From assembly GCA_038501195.1 (NCBI GenBank), contig JBBPUQ010000002.1:4154001-4218000 (forward strand): a stretch of DNA of 64,000 bases. Direction: 5' to 3'. The notes below the pieces were generated by a model. It ran no database searches, was not told the DNA's origin, and saw only the letters and a program-made list of their open reading frames with translations. This document shows, one piece after another, positions 21,635 through 32,220 of the stretch. Source of the DNA: Nemania diffusa. Its lineage: Eukaryota > Ascomycota > Sordariomycetes > Xylariales > Xylariaceae. A program made the translations under genes and the position numbers. Numbering within the stretch: the stretch's first letter is position 1; every line of letters begins with the position of its first letter.

Positions 21635-22744
21635 ATGCAGTCAGGAAATGGTAAAGGGCAAGACGAGGGTGGCAACGCCGCCCCCCCTTCTTACTACGAG
21701 GCAGCGCAAGAAAGCTCCCAAGAAGAAGCAGTGACAGCGGCGGTAATATTGGAGTCAAAGCGCTCTCATCACGCGTCACAGGCTGGACCGACCTCTCATC
21801 ACACGTCGCAGGCTGGACCGACCATAGACTTGCCGTTCAACTTCCCGCCGGCATACACCCCTGTAGATTCGCATCCGAGCGGGGGCCCATCAAGCTCGGC
21901 CGCAGGAACCCAGGACTACAGCGATCTCCCCGAGGCCGTCGTGGCATCCGGGAGTGGTAGTGGTAGTGGTGTTGGTGGTGGTGCTAGCAGCAGCAGCAAC
22001 GCGCCCTCCTCACCGTACTTACTCCTCGCTATACCGCAGACCACGCCGCAGCCCACCTCGCCCTTCCTGAGCGCCTACAACACGGCGATCCTGCTGCGGC
22101 GGGGCATCCCGCGGGACGCCTTCGCGTCGTTCCTGGCGACGCTGTCGGCGTTCCTCAGCGCGACCGTGTCGGACCGCGCGCTCGCGCACGCCGCCGACGT
22201 CGGGCGCAGCCTCAACGACATCCCCAAGAAGTTCTCCAAGGACACGGTGGCGCACGTCAAGGGCGTCGGGCGGCGCGTCGGCGAGTCGGCCAAGAAGGGC
22301 GACTTCATCGCCGCCGGCGTCGGCGCCATCGCCGGCTCCATCGCCATCCCCCTCGCCGTCGCCTTCCGCGTCGTCGACGCCACCATCCACCAGTTCCCCA
22401 CCGCCGTCAGCAGCAAGCTCGCGAGGAAGCCCCTCACGCCCCGCGAGCGCGCCGACGCCTACGTCGCCGTCGCCCAGAAGGACTGGTTCGCCGCCCGCGG
22501 CCTCTCCGCCGTGCTCTGCAGCACCGCCGAGCTGCCCCTAAGGGGCGGGGGCCGCGCCATGGCCGCGAACATCGTGGATCTGGCCCATACGACGGCTGAT
22601 GGGGGGCCTGAAGGCCAACTCCTGGCCTTGCAGAGCGCATTCGGTTTTGCGCATCTCGAGATTGCGAGTGAGAAGTCTAACCCCCTGGAGATCGGGACGA
22701 GCACGCTGTGGCTAGTTTTGACGGTGACCGAGAAAGAGACCTAG
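21635..22744 (+). CDS. Uncharacterised protein with glycine-zipper-like hydrophobic segment
   Basis: Single-exon frame of 369 residues starting at the first ATG of the frame. The N-terminal third is low-complexity: a PPSYYEAA motif (PPxY type, a possible WW-domain ligand), a tandem 10-residue duplication SHHASQAGPT/SHHTSQAGPT encoded by a nearly perfect 30-bp DNA duplication at about 21767-21826, and a Ser/Gly linker (about residues 108-127). The conserved-looking part (about 128-369) includes a four-helix-like region (FASFLATLSAFLSATVSDRA). A Gly/Ala-rich hydrophobic segment follows (AAGVGAIAGSIAIPLAVAF, about 230-250), then LTPRERADAYVAVAQKDW. The segment could insert in a membrane or pack as a glycine zipper. 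I do not recognise the family. GC-ending codons dominate from about 21940 to 22560. Coding status is supported by length, single-frame codon bias and a clean ATG. Confidence 0.75.
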   Translation: MQSGNGKGQDEGGNAAPPSYYEAAQESSQEEAVTAAVILESKRSHHASQAGPTSHHTSQAGPTIDLPFNFPPAYTPVDSHPSGGPSSSAAGTQDYSDLPEAVVASGSGSGSGVGGGASSSSNAPSSPYLLLAIPQTTPQPTSPFLSAYNTAILLRRGIPRDAFASFLATLSAFLSATVSDRALAHAADVGRSLNDIPKKFSKDTVAHVKGVGRRVGESAKKGDFIAAGVGAIAGSIAIPLAVAFRVVDATIHQFPTAVSSKLARKPLTPRERADAYVAVAQKDWFAARGLSAVLCSTAELPLRGGGRAMAANIVDLAHTTADGGPEGQLLALQSAFGFAHLEIASEKSNPLEIGTSTLWLVLTVTEKET

Positions 22745-23553
22745 AAAATGGCCTAAAAGGAGGAATATTGATGACTTGTGGTACTAACGAGGGATGCATC
22801 CGTGACCAGAATGACTGAGAGCGATCTTCATTTGTATGTGTGGATAAGATAATTCTCATTTCTCTTCTCTGGTGAAACAACTACAGTCAATCATTAAATC
22901 ATGAGGCTTGAGTGTTAACATGCGAGGTTTCTTCGTGTTATTCGTAATATTTATAAATACTTTCGGACTTCTTCAAAAAACAACAGCGAATCAATTTATC
23001 AGCTCAATGATGTCAGACAAAAGGGCCAAGCACTTTGGCGACTAGGATAGGAAGACCTGTGCTTGGCAATCCAAATACTTTTTCTTACGCATATCGAACA
23101 ACTATTTCTATTATCTATCACGACTCTTAATAATAAATAAGAAGAAGAAAACCTGAAAACCTACTTGTGCTCCAGCTTACAAAAAAGAAGCCGACGTACA
23201 ACACCAACGATTCGCTCATCGTCACCGACCCAACTACCAATTCGGCTTCCGCGAGTGCAATCTTGGTTGATACAGGCACAAAATATCTTTTACCAGCGCC
23301 CTTGATTCGTTGCGTAATAGCGGCGAATTTATTATGCATAGGCTCACACTTCCCTCGCCGCTATGATACTGATGTCAGCTGTTTTGAAATAGACAACTGC
23401 ATTAGCGAGTAGTAGAACGGGTTTGTACTTTATTCTCGACGAAGGCAATAAGTCTGTACTCGACTATGACCGGACCCTAGCCGACCCATTGCTGCACGAC
23501 CCGAAACCCAGCACTAGTTTGATAAACTTCACTTGCCTATTGAAGGATGTACT
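22745..23553. other. Intergenic region, convergent genes
   Basis: About 810 bp, AT-rich, between two convergent 3' ends. Small frames at 23127..23339 (-) and 23167..23412 (+) overlap each other and lack motifs. I see nothing else. Confidence 0.45.
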
Positions 23554-24882
23554 CTAATTAAACACGGGTAGCTCTGGGGTTGCCAGCTCCGGGCCATTCT
23601 TCATATGCCTCGAATCATCGCATCGCCGCTTTCGAGACCGTCCCCTATCCCCTTCCAACGCTACCGCGACATTCTTTTCGTACCATTCGCCCTCCATATC
23701 ACTCTTATCATTGTGTTCCTCGTACTCTTGTACTTGTTGATCATCCCATTGACGCTTTCCAGGCCGTCCTCTATCCCCTTCCAATAATACTGCAACATTC
23801 TCTTTGTACCATTCGCTCTCCGTATCACTGTTATCACCGTCATCGCTGTTACCCTCGCTGCTTCGCTCCCTCTTGGAAGGGCTTGCACTTGTAGTGCTTC
23901 TACTATTATACTGACCAGCTAGCTGCTCAGGCGAAAGCCACTCCGACTTTATGTTGTATTCGTTGCTCCCGCCGTTCTCGTTGTTTACTGCTCGGAAACG
24001 GCTAACATATCGATTAATTGGAGCCTGAGCTATAAAGGGCTCGATGAGCATGAAAATAGCATGGGCAAACCGAGCAAACAAGAACTCTGGTATAATATCT
24101 CTGGGCTGTTGTACGACTTTATGGTTGTGATAGGCAAATGCGAACTCTATTGTGCTAGGTTCGGTAGCATGTAATTGATGAACAACGTAGTGATTGTTTT
24201 TAGGCGCAATTGCGAATAAGCAAGTATCGAAAGCGAAATATAGATCATGTCGTAAAGCAATTTTATTATGCTTTTGGTTAACATTGCCATGACTTCCGTA
24301 TTGAGACATAGCATTAATCTCAAACCACTTTTTTTCTGTAGTAGGGATTAAATGTGCTTGCTTGATAAATCCTGCTGTTCGCGTAACAATGCACCGATGA
24401 TGATCGATTACATCAGAATTTGCTGTAGGTTTTGGCCGTGCCCACCCCGGTATTGGGATTCTCTGATGCGGAAAAGCCCAGTCCTGGAAGCTCGGGACTA
24501 TAGGGTACGGGTTTAAGTTGGAGGGCGTAGAGGTGATAAAAAACCAATAGTCAGACTTAGTGAGCAGATGATTAAAATCTAGGTTGGAGTCGACGCGTTC
24601 GCAGCCTTCTCGGTCCGTTGCAAGATAGCCGTCAAAGGCATTATTGGCTATAATTTGGCAAGCTGTAAGAGCGGTACCATAGTGCACACCTTTGAGAGAC
24701 GACGATCGATCAAGTCGGGGAAGAATGAATAAAATATCGTGCGGAGGGGCGTACCCCGGATGACGGAATTTGATTCTATCCATCCCATCAAACTCAGTAG
24801 TTGCAGGTTGGGGATAAGCCTCGTGAATTACGACGGCTGCTGTACTGCTTGTACTACTGTTGTTGACGAACGGTTCTGACAT
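23554..24882 (-). CDS. Fungal HNH-nuclease-domain protein
   Basis: Single exon, 442 residues from the first true ATG (MSEPFVNNSSTSS); the frame is open further upstream but only from a TTG. The HNH-type core lies at about residues 155-225: DHHRCIVTRTAGFIKQAHLI, then NAMSQYGS and NKIALRHDLYFAFDT. The order C-x-V-T..AHLIP....N...LR.DLH-like is characteristic of the fungal HNH_2 group, in which an N and a second H complete the beta-beta-alpha-metal site; here the usual DLHxxFD appears as DLYFAFD, so one His is replaced by Tyr. The C-terminal 80 residues contain a 35-40 residue tandem duplication (EWYKENVAVLLEGDRGR and EWYEKNVAVALEGDRGR). The gene is AT-rich with relaxed codon use and sits beside non-coding AT-rich DNA, which fits a lineage-specific or mobile-associated origin. 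Function is unknown. Confidence 0.82.
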   Translation of the reverse strand: MSEPFVNNSSTSSTAAVVIHEAYPQPATTEFDGMDRIKFRHPGYAPPHDILFILPRLDRSSSLKGVHYGTALTACQIIANNAFDGYLATDREGCERVDSNLDFNHLLTKSDYWFFITSTPSNLNPYPIVPSFQDWAFPHQRIPIPGWARPKPTANSDVIDHHRCIVTRTAGFIKQAHLIPTTEKKWFEINAMSQYGSHGNVNQKHNKIALRHDLYFAFDTCLFAIAPKNNHYVVHQLHATEPSTIEFAFAYHNHKVVQQPRDIIPEFLFARFAHAIFMLIEPFIAQAPINRYVSRFRAVNNENGGSNEYNIKSEWLSPEQLAGQYNSRSTTSASPSKRERSSEGNSDDGDNSDTESEWYKENVAVLLEGDRGRPGKRQWDDQQVQEYEEHNDKSDMEGEWYEKNVAVALEGDRGRSRKRRCDDSRHMKNGPELATPELPVFN

Positions 24883-26081
24883 ATTTAGTCTATTGTAGTA
24901 GGTGTTGTAATGATAGAAAGCTCTGGACAGCAATAAGGGGGCTCTATTGCTCGTTGGGCTTGATGTTTGGGTTGTTTCCGGTAGCGGCGCTGGTAGTGGT
25001 ATTGTCGGAGCTGGGTGTTGTTTTTGTTATGGTTCGGTGACGGGAGGGCGGACAACCAAGTTGACCGAGTGATACAGATTTTAGTAAGCAGGTGTGAGCA
25101 AATAATATCTTGCCAAATACTTAGATTTTAGACCGGATAGATACTATCATAGCCACAGCTAGAATAGCAAAGCAAGTGCTTAAATATTAAAAACGACCAT
25201 CTTTTACTGCTAGGTTCGTAATTATTTTAAAAGGATTCTTGTATGCTAGATCCGGTTACTGTACAAGCTATACCGCTATGGTAAAGTCAAGTTGACTACT
25301 AACGAATCACGATGCATGGGTTCTGCTGTCCATAGCTAGTATGAAGTCACCCTATTCGTTATATTAGTATGGTTGTCGTTTTAGGGCATCATACGGACCT
25401 AATAACAAGGCACGAAACCCTTCAGCTATCCAGCTCTAGTCTTCTATATCTGTTTCACGTTAAAACCCCCCAACCAACAACACGTACCCCCTCCTACCCT
25501 CCATTACTTTTTTCATAACTGCTCCTACTACTATCATTCCTGTTAAATGGATCGATGAAACTTTACTGGATTGTGTTGTGTCTATCTAGGATACTAGAGG
25601 TGAGAGTGAGAAGCCTTCATCATCAACAACCCAGAGTGGTGTAGCGGAAACACATCGAGATGACAGTTAAGCCTTTTCCACTAAGAGCTTAATCCTTACT
25701 AGGACGGAGGAATCCCAGGCTCGATCCCTAGCTCTAGGTAAACCGTGTTCAAACTTTACTCATTTTTTTCAGACCTTTTTCCTTTTAAAAATCAAATACG
25801 CCTACTAGTAGTTAACTTGTGAGTCTCTAGCTAAATAGGAAAACGGTTGTTCCTAGCAGGCCTTGCTCCCATCAGTAACTGGCTTTTGAATTTTATAAAA
25901 AAGTGGTTATCTCTCGAGCAAGAATAGCCTAAGCCTCCTATATTGTAGCAAGAATGATGTCTATTCTGTAAATGGTACTTCTGCAGCACTTCTTAGATAA
26001 AATGTCTCCGTTAATGACACGTAAAACCCACGAAGTCGGCAATCATGTGAATACCTAAGTATAGGTGATCCTGAGTCTCAC
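24883..26081. other. AT-rich intergenic region with tRNA-like relic
   Basis: About 1.2 kb upstream of the HNH gene and downstream of the Zn2Cys6 gene. Apart from the tRNA-like element at 25630..25738, I see only AT-rich non-coding sequence. Confidence 0.5.
25630..25738 (+). other. tRNA-like relic (pseudogene or tRNA-derived SINE)
   Basis: The ends CCCAGAG and CTCTAGG pair at six of seven positions. T8 and G9 are followed by a perfect D arm: GTGT, loop AGCGGAA with G18-G19 and A21, then ACAC. The T-arm CCAGG/CTCGATC/CCTAG has one mismatch and resembles a B box. A TTAAGC...GCTTAA hairpin and TCC...GGA could be anticodon and variable arms, but about 12 extra bases follow the D arm. A T-run occurs about 27 bp downstream. 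It looks like a decayed tRNA or a tRNA-derived SINE head rather than a functional tRNA. Confidence 0.4.
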
Positions 26082-29000
26082 TTAATGGTTGGATTGGCCA
26101 GCTCTCAGTAGGTCATATATAGCCTGATCCTCGTGCCCACTATAATGACTTGTTGAATATGCAGGTCCGCCTGGTCTATGGTTGCTATGCCCGCTTTGAC
26201 GATTGTTGGCATAACCAGCTTGATTACTACTATTAGCAGCTGTGAAGCCATACCAGTTCTGCTGGCTCTGTTGGTTGAGAGTCTGCTGCTGGGATGGATA
26301 GGAGGTATAATTCTGAGATTGAGACTGTGATTGGTTGTATGAGGTGCCTTGGTTTAAGGCTTGGGAATCTCTGGCCCGTGTGCTGTAGCTATGGGATGTT
26401 GATGCGCTACTAGCCGGCAGTGAATATGCGCTCGAGCTATTGCTATTTTGTGCCCCTCGCGCCTGGGTAGTCGGCCACTGGTTCGAAGTAGAGCTAGTAG
26501 CTCCACTGTAGGCTGTGGAATTGTTCAGAGCCTGGGATAGAGGATTTGAAGCTCCAGATGAGCGTCCGTAGTCGTAAGAGGGTACAGAGGGATATGACGA
26601 GGGTGCTGTGGTGGTGGCGGTGGCGGTGGCGGCATTAGTTTGGTATGAGCTGGGTTCATATGTGATCCTTGAAGAGCTATGATCATTCCCTGTATCGGTA
26701 TACTGTTCATTTCCATTGTTATTGTTATTGTTGCTGTACCGAGGGTAGGGATCATAGGCAGGGGCAGAGTTAGAGGCCGTAGGAGTATTGTAGGATGGAG
26801 CAGTGACTGCTGGTTGATGCGTGGTGCTCGATGGAGCTTGTGGTGGTGGTCGTGAGTTCGTTGCTACCGGGGTATTAGTTCGTGATTTATGGCCTTGTCG
26901 TGGGTTAACGTGAGCTGCACTCTGATAGGGTGACCTTGTCATTGGCGATTGATATTGGGTTGGCTGTGAGGCCACTTGTTTTAGACTATCGTGTTGCTGC
27001 TCAGGCTCACCCCTAGGTTTTCGTGATTTCGGCCGCTTGGTCGCTTGTTGATATGTCGTCTTCGGAGAAGCGCTTGCAGGGTGGTGCATTGATGACGGAG
27101 AACCCCAGTTAGATGTATGTGTAGGAATTGCCGGTGGAGGAATGGGAGTCTGTTTGGGTTGGCTAGTGGGGAGACTCTTCCTGCGAGTTGAGGAAGCCGA
27201 CTGTGTTGGCCGGTATGACGAAGATGCGGGGATAGCCTGTGAAGTAGACAGGCCATGTGCTTGTTCTGGCTGTGTCGGTATCGATGCCGGTGGGAACGCT
27301 ACGTCTGGAACTTGTTGCGAAGCGTCTTCATTGTTTTGTCCTTGTGGATATGTAAAACTGGGCATCGAGGTAGCTCCAGTTGCTACTTGAGCGTTTGATA
27401 CCTGTGGGAAGCTGATCCGATTGTGTGAATGTTGGTAGTAATTATTAGTACTGACGGACTGTGTGGCAGCCGTCTGATGCTCACTTGGCCCAGACAGAAT
27501 ATTAGGATCAGGTATAAATTCCTCATTCTCGATATCCGGAGGTGGCTGCGGTGGAACAACAGCGTGTGGCTCTGGCGGGTCTGGTACTGACGTCTGTTCT
27601 ACAATTTCTACTTCGTGCTGAACATCCTCATTCTCCTCTTGGAGACTAGAGTCTTCTAGCTCAACCACCTCTGCCACCTTTTCTGACTTTCGCCGCGGCT
27701 TGGGCGGCAAGTAGACGCAATCAACTCCAGCATCAATACAGACAGAGCAACTAGGATGCTCCTTTGTACACTGTAAAAGACAGACATTAACTTAAAAGTC
27801 GGATAGGGGTTTGTTACGATGACGACTTACCTGAGCCTTACGCTGCCTGCAAGTATCGCAGCGACCCCGGGTTTTCCGAAACCGGGCTCGGGGAGCTGTG
27901 AGTTTCAGCGCTGATTCGGTGGTCCCTACCTCCCCGTCCTGCTCCAACGGCACCACTGCCCCATTACCTATAGACACTTCAGTGAGCGGCCCATCTGATT
28001 TCCTCTTCTTGTTCCGCGGTTTTCTTGTGGGTGTACCAGTGGTTCCTGATGGTGGTGGTGGCGGCACAGCTGCGGATGAAGTATCAGAAGTCTGTCCCGC
28101 CGCTGGGGTTGAATTTGAAGACCCGGCTTGATCTTTCTCATCTGGGTGAACAATCCTGAGTCGCTCTGCGCCGTACTTAGCGAGCATGTCTAATGAGGCA
28201 GATTGTAAATTAGGGGCTTGATTGGCAAATATATTGAATTGCTCAGGAGACAGTGTAGTAGGTTCGATTCCCCTTCCTGTAAGCAATTCAACAGCTGTTT
28301 GTCGTCGCCGCTCCACTTCTGCTGGGGGCACATTCAAGAATCCTGTCAAGCTCGTTTTTTCCGCTGGGCCGTTCGATTGGGCCTGGCTCTGAGGTGTGTT
28401 CCCGCCATCTCCAGGTCCTCCCATGTCGGCCGTTGGGGCCTTGCCTGACTTTCTTCGTTTCTTCCTGGATCCTTCTCCATCTTCTCCTTCGACTGGTGGA
28501 GGGCGCTTTGCTCTTGGCGTCCGCTTTTTGCGACTGCTATCTTCCCCATCTACTCCGTCTACTGGCGGTGGCTTCGCTCTCGGTGTCTTCTTCTTACGAC
28601 TGCTTGCTTCTTCATTCCCCGGTCGTGGACGCCTGGCCTTTGGTGTTCGTTGGCTAGTATTGTTACCACTAGAAACAGGAACAGGAATCGGAATCGGAAT
28701 AAGGCGCTCCACCAATTGCGTGACCGTCTTATGAAGTGGTGTATGTTCGTACTTAACAACGATACCCCTACTAGACTTAGAGAATGCAATCGTGAGTGTC
28801 CCACGGCAATCGAACGCGGGACGAGCTGTGTAGAAATCAGCGTTTGTTTTGGGGGTTTGTCGTAGAAGAACCAGGCTACTTACAAAGATTGATGGGATCC
28901 AGGCCGGCACCGCTACTATAACCCCCAATCACAGGACGTTCGGGATTTTTAGCATTGGCGCGATTCCAGGCTTGCAGAGAGTCTTTGCAGATATATGAAA

Positions 29001-29397
29001 ACTGCCAGCCTTGTGCGCCCCTCGTCACTTGCCGGACCGTCCATGCGCTGCCATCCACAGCTCCTATAGCATTGGATATATATTTCGCGACGGCCTTCTG
29101 CAGAATAGGGTCATCGGTCGGCTGGTTTTCCACAGTTTCAGAGGCTGCGACGGTTCTTGCGATGGGTGGCTGCTGTGACTGGGCTAGGTCTAACGCTGTG
29201 CCGTCGGCAGGGCCGTTCTCGGGATCGGGTGCTAGGTGGAAGTGAGTGTGCGATAGGAGCTCGAAGCTGGGAGAGATGTGTTCGGCACGCGTGTCGCTTG
29301 TTTTGGCTGCGAGTAGTTGGTGAAGGTGGCCCTGGAGGTCCTCGATAGAGCTACACAGCACATTCGATCGCGCGGTGCTCAATCCAAGCGCATCCAT
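26082..29397 (-). CDS. Large transcriptional regulator with central Zn2Cys6 cluster
   Basis: Three exons, 29397..28884, 28825..27831 and 27770..26082, giving 1065 residues. Introns are GTAAGT...CACAG (CGCTGAT branch point) and GTAAGT...TACAG; the second lies inside the zinc cluster. The binuclear cluster is C494-x2-C497-x6-C504-x6-C511-x2-C514-x6-C521, followed by basic PPKPRRKSEK. It binds two Zn ions and DNA in Gal4-type regulators. Placement mid-protein rather than N-terminal is unusual. The N-terminal region (about 118-210) has C137, C178, H199 and H203 in a pattern resembling WRKY/GCM1 zinc folds. Between them lie three basic SRKK-TPRAK-PPP repeats (about 235-300), probable nuclear-localisation or DNA-contact elements. 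The last 500 residues are rich in S, Q, N, T, Y and P, typical of activation or prion-like domains. The target genes are unknown. Confidence 0.85.
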
Positions 29398-30162
29398 CTT
29401 GGCAGTAACACAAGAATGTCAACGGCGGCAATGGTGCCCCTAATCCTACGTAGTGAGTGCCGTGTTGTATTGCGAACAAGACGTCAGTAGGTTCCGTGAA
29501 AGTGATGAAATGGTCGACGCCGGAGATGCGATTGCAGAGGATCGCGCAGGTTGCGGCGTCACGAAGGACATAACCTATCGTCGTCTGAACGCGATGTTAG
29601 GGATACCTACTTAGCGTACGCTACTACCTAATTGTTGTACTGCGTACGGGTACTGTAGGTACCCACAAATTATTAGGCGGGTAGGTGCTGGTGAGCTGCT
29701 ATACTGTATAGCCTATAGGCTACTTAAGCATGCGCTGTGGTAAACAACTGCGTTGGCTCACGTGAGATGCCTAACTCTACTATTCTGTACTGCGCGCGTA
29801 ATGGCGCAGATACCACCCTGAAAGGTAACTACCTACCAAGGCAATAGAGATGGCAGGTACAATCAACATTAATACATAGAATACCTAATGAGTACCTAGG
29901 GTATATAGAAATGCAAAGACTTTTGATTCCAATAACACACCTAAAGGATGCTACAAACATTGCATCAATTACAATAGCGATAAGACGCAGGACTTCATAT
30001 GTAGCGAATAATGAGCAAGTACCATACCTACTCCTAGAATATGGGCAATAATGCAAGACCTCTCAACGCCGCCAAAGTTCCCTTTGGTATTAGAGTTCAA
30101 GGCTCGTCCCCTACATGAAATCAAACCACTGACGCCTACCAGACCACTTATCCCGCATAGTT
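29398..30162. other. Intergenic region between zinc-cluster regulator and Ku70
   Basis: About 765 bp holding the regulator promoter and the Ku70 3' end. It contains several TACCTA/TAGGTACC words (near 29610-29680 and 29880-29900). I find no ORF or RNA. Confidence 0.45.
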
Positions 30163-32220
30163 TTACACATTTTCCTCAACCCACTGCTCTAGCTTGTCTA
30201 CTAGGTCCTTCTTCAATCCTTTTGTGTCGAGACCACGATCACTCATAGCGCTCCGGAGCTCTGCGACAGTAAGCTTCATTAAAGTTCCTGTATCATAACG
30301 CTTGCGTAACTCTGCGTTGCTTAACCCATCTTCGCCCGCGTTCTTATCTTTGGTTGTCGTGGTCCTCGGTTTTTTCGCAGGTCTCGGCTCATCCTCTTCA
30401 CCATCTCTCTCTAATTCGCGCTTGATTTTATTTTGCTCTTGGATCTGCCCGACGACATCGTCCGCAACCTGAGACCATTCTTGAATATATCCACCACAAC
30501 GCTTATGTATTGCCCGGTACTTGGGCACAGTGGCATCCTCAGGTTGGTCAGGGACAACATCTTCCAGTGCAAGCGCCTGAAGAATCTTGTAGTGCCATTG
30601 AAGTGCTGGATTGGGATATTTCGAAGGGTTGTAAATACCGCCTGGTAACTGCAACTGCTGGACGACCTTGTTCATCTTATCTGTCAACGCGTTTGTTGTC
30701 CGGATTACTTTTCCTATCTCGGGCCCATCACGGACATCATCTACAAATGGAATGGGATAAAGCCATAATCCCGCAGGCATGTATTGCGTGCCCGACTTCT
30801 CATCAGAAGTCGCCCGAGATGGTATGATGGCAACGAGCTGTGGATTCCCATTTTTCCGTGCAATATGCCAAGCAATACCTACCTTCTTAGATTTCAGTAG
30901 CTTTTGCCACAAAGCCGTGAAAACTCGGGTTGATCCGACGTAACTCTCCTCGCTCGGAAATATATAGATGGATTTTTTTATGGAAGCCCAGAACTTCAAC
31001 AGTGCCCGATCTTTGAAGCCGATTATTCGGATGCAAGCGCCACCAAATTGTTTTATCGATTTTTGCTCTTCATCTGTAAAGTAGACATATTCGCTGCCGA
31101 ACTTATACGCCTTCTTGACCTCAAAATTTTCAACGGTCCGAGCGCTATCTTCTGCTAAGCGAGCTGTCTCTCCCACAGCAACCTGTGGCTTTTCGCCCTC
31201 CAGCCAGATGTAGCAACTTCGAGCCGGGGCTTGCTTCTGGAGGATGTTATATCCTTTGACAGAGATGGTGAGACCAGGTCCAATTTCAAATGGCATATTA
31301 CTAAAATATGCCCTCTTTGGAGTCTGTCTAGAATTGACGTTGGAGACAAGAGATTGAAGCAAGTTCAAACCATCGCCAGACTTGGCCGGCGCAACCTTCC
31401 CGGCATTTTCATCATCCAGTGCCGGGTCTCGATAAATAATATCCTATAATTGTTAGACCATGAAGTGAAAGTTAAGCAGTCGAGACTACACCTACATCGT
31501 AGAATTTGCTAGTGTCGAACTTAGATTCGCCTTGGGTGATAGGGAACAGCTCGATGGTGCAGCCATGGTCGTGAATATCTTTAGCACCAACAGCAGGATC
31601 CCATGAAGGATTTTTCTTCATGCCCGCACAAGGATCGTCATTGTCGGTGATAATAAAGAGCCTCCTCGATCCAAAATTAGGTGCTCTTGTTTGGAACAGA
31701 TGGAGGACCAAACGCAGTAGAATGACCATGTCTGCAGGCTGCTTAGATGGGGTCAAGATCTCATCAGCATCCTCGCCTTCCTCTACCAGACCTCTCAAAG
31801 CTTTCACGTCATCCGCCGCAGGCACCTCCAAGTCAGTGAGGAGATAGCAATGAGAGTCTTGAAGCCCGATATCGGGCACTTTCGTTTCTTTGGTGCCAAA
31901 GAGAACAATACCGATCATGTCCTTCGGATTGGAAATGATGCGTTGCTGCATCACTTGATAGGCACACTTCAGTGCAGTCAAGGAGGCAGAGTCTCTACTG
32001 GCCTTCTTATCCTCAGACTTGGGAGGAGGCGCCAGCATAGAGTCGCTGACCTGGATGGCGAAAATGAGCGCATCTTTCTGCGCCTTGTAGTACTACTAAG
32101 GGTTAATAGCACATCTATATGAACATGCAACTCTGTTGGACATACACCTTCGGTCAGTTCTTCTTCCTCTTCTTCCTCGTCTTCTTCATCTCGTCTCTCT
32201 TGATTCCATCGGTCGGCCAT
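30163..32220 (-). CDS. KU70: Ku70 subunit of the Ku DNA end-binding complex
   Basis: Nuclear Ku70 pairs with Ku80, encircles DNA double-strand ends and starts non-homologous end joining; it also acts at telomeres. Exons are 32220..32146, 32092..31496 and 31443..30163, giving 650 residues. Introns are GTATGT...TAGTAG and GTAGGT...TATAG (GTCTAAC branch point). Frames join as LTEG/YYKAQKDALIFAIQVSDS and KFYD/DIIYRDP, the family wording. An acidic N-terminus (DEEDEEEEEEE) leads into the vWA domain (about 30-240, ALIFAIQVSDS, RRLFIITDNDDPC). The Ku core barrel follows (YFSNMPFEIGPGL, SEYVYFTDEE, WHIARKNGNPQLVAIIPS). Next come the Ku70 C-terminal arm, a basic segment (RPAKKPRTTTT) and a SAP domain (LMKLTVAELRSAMSDRGLDT to the end). 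The gene is head-to-head with ferrochelatase. Confidence 0.96.
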
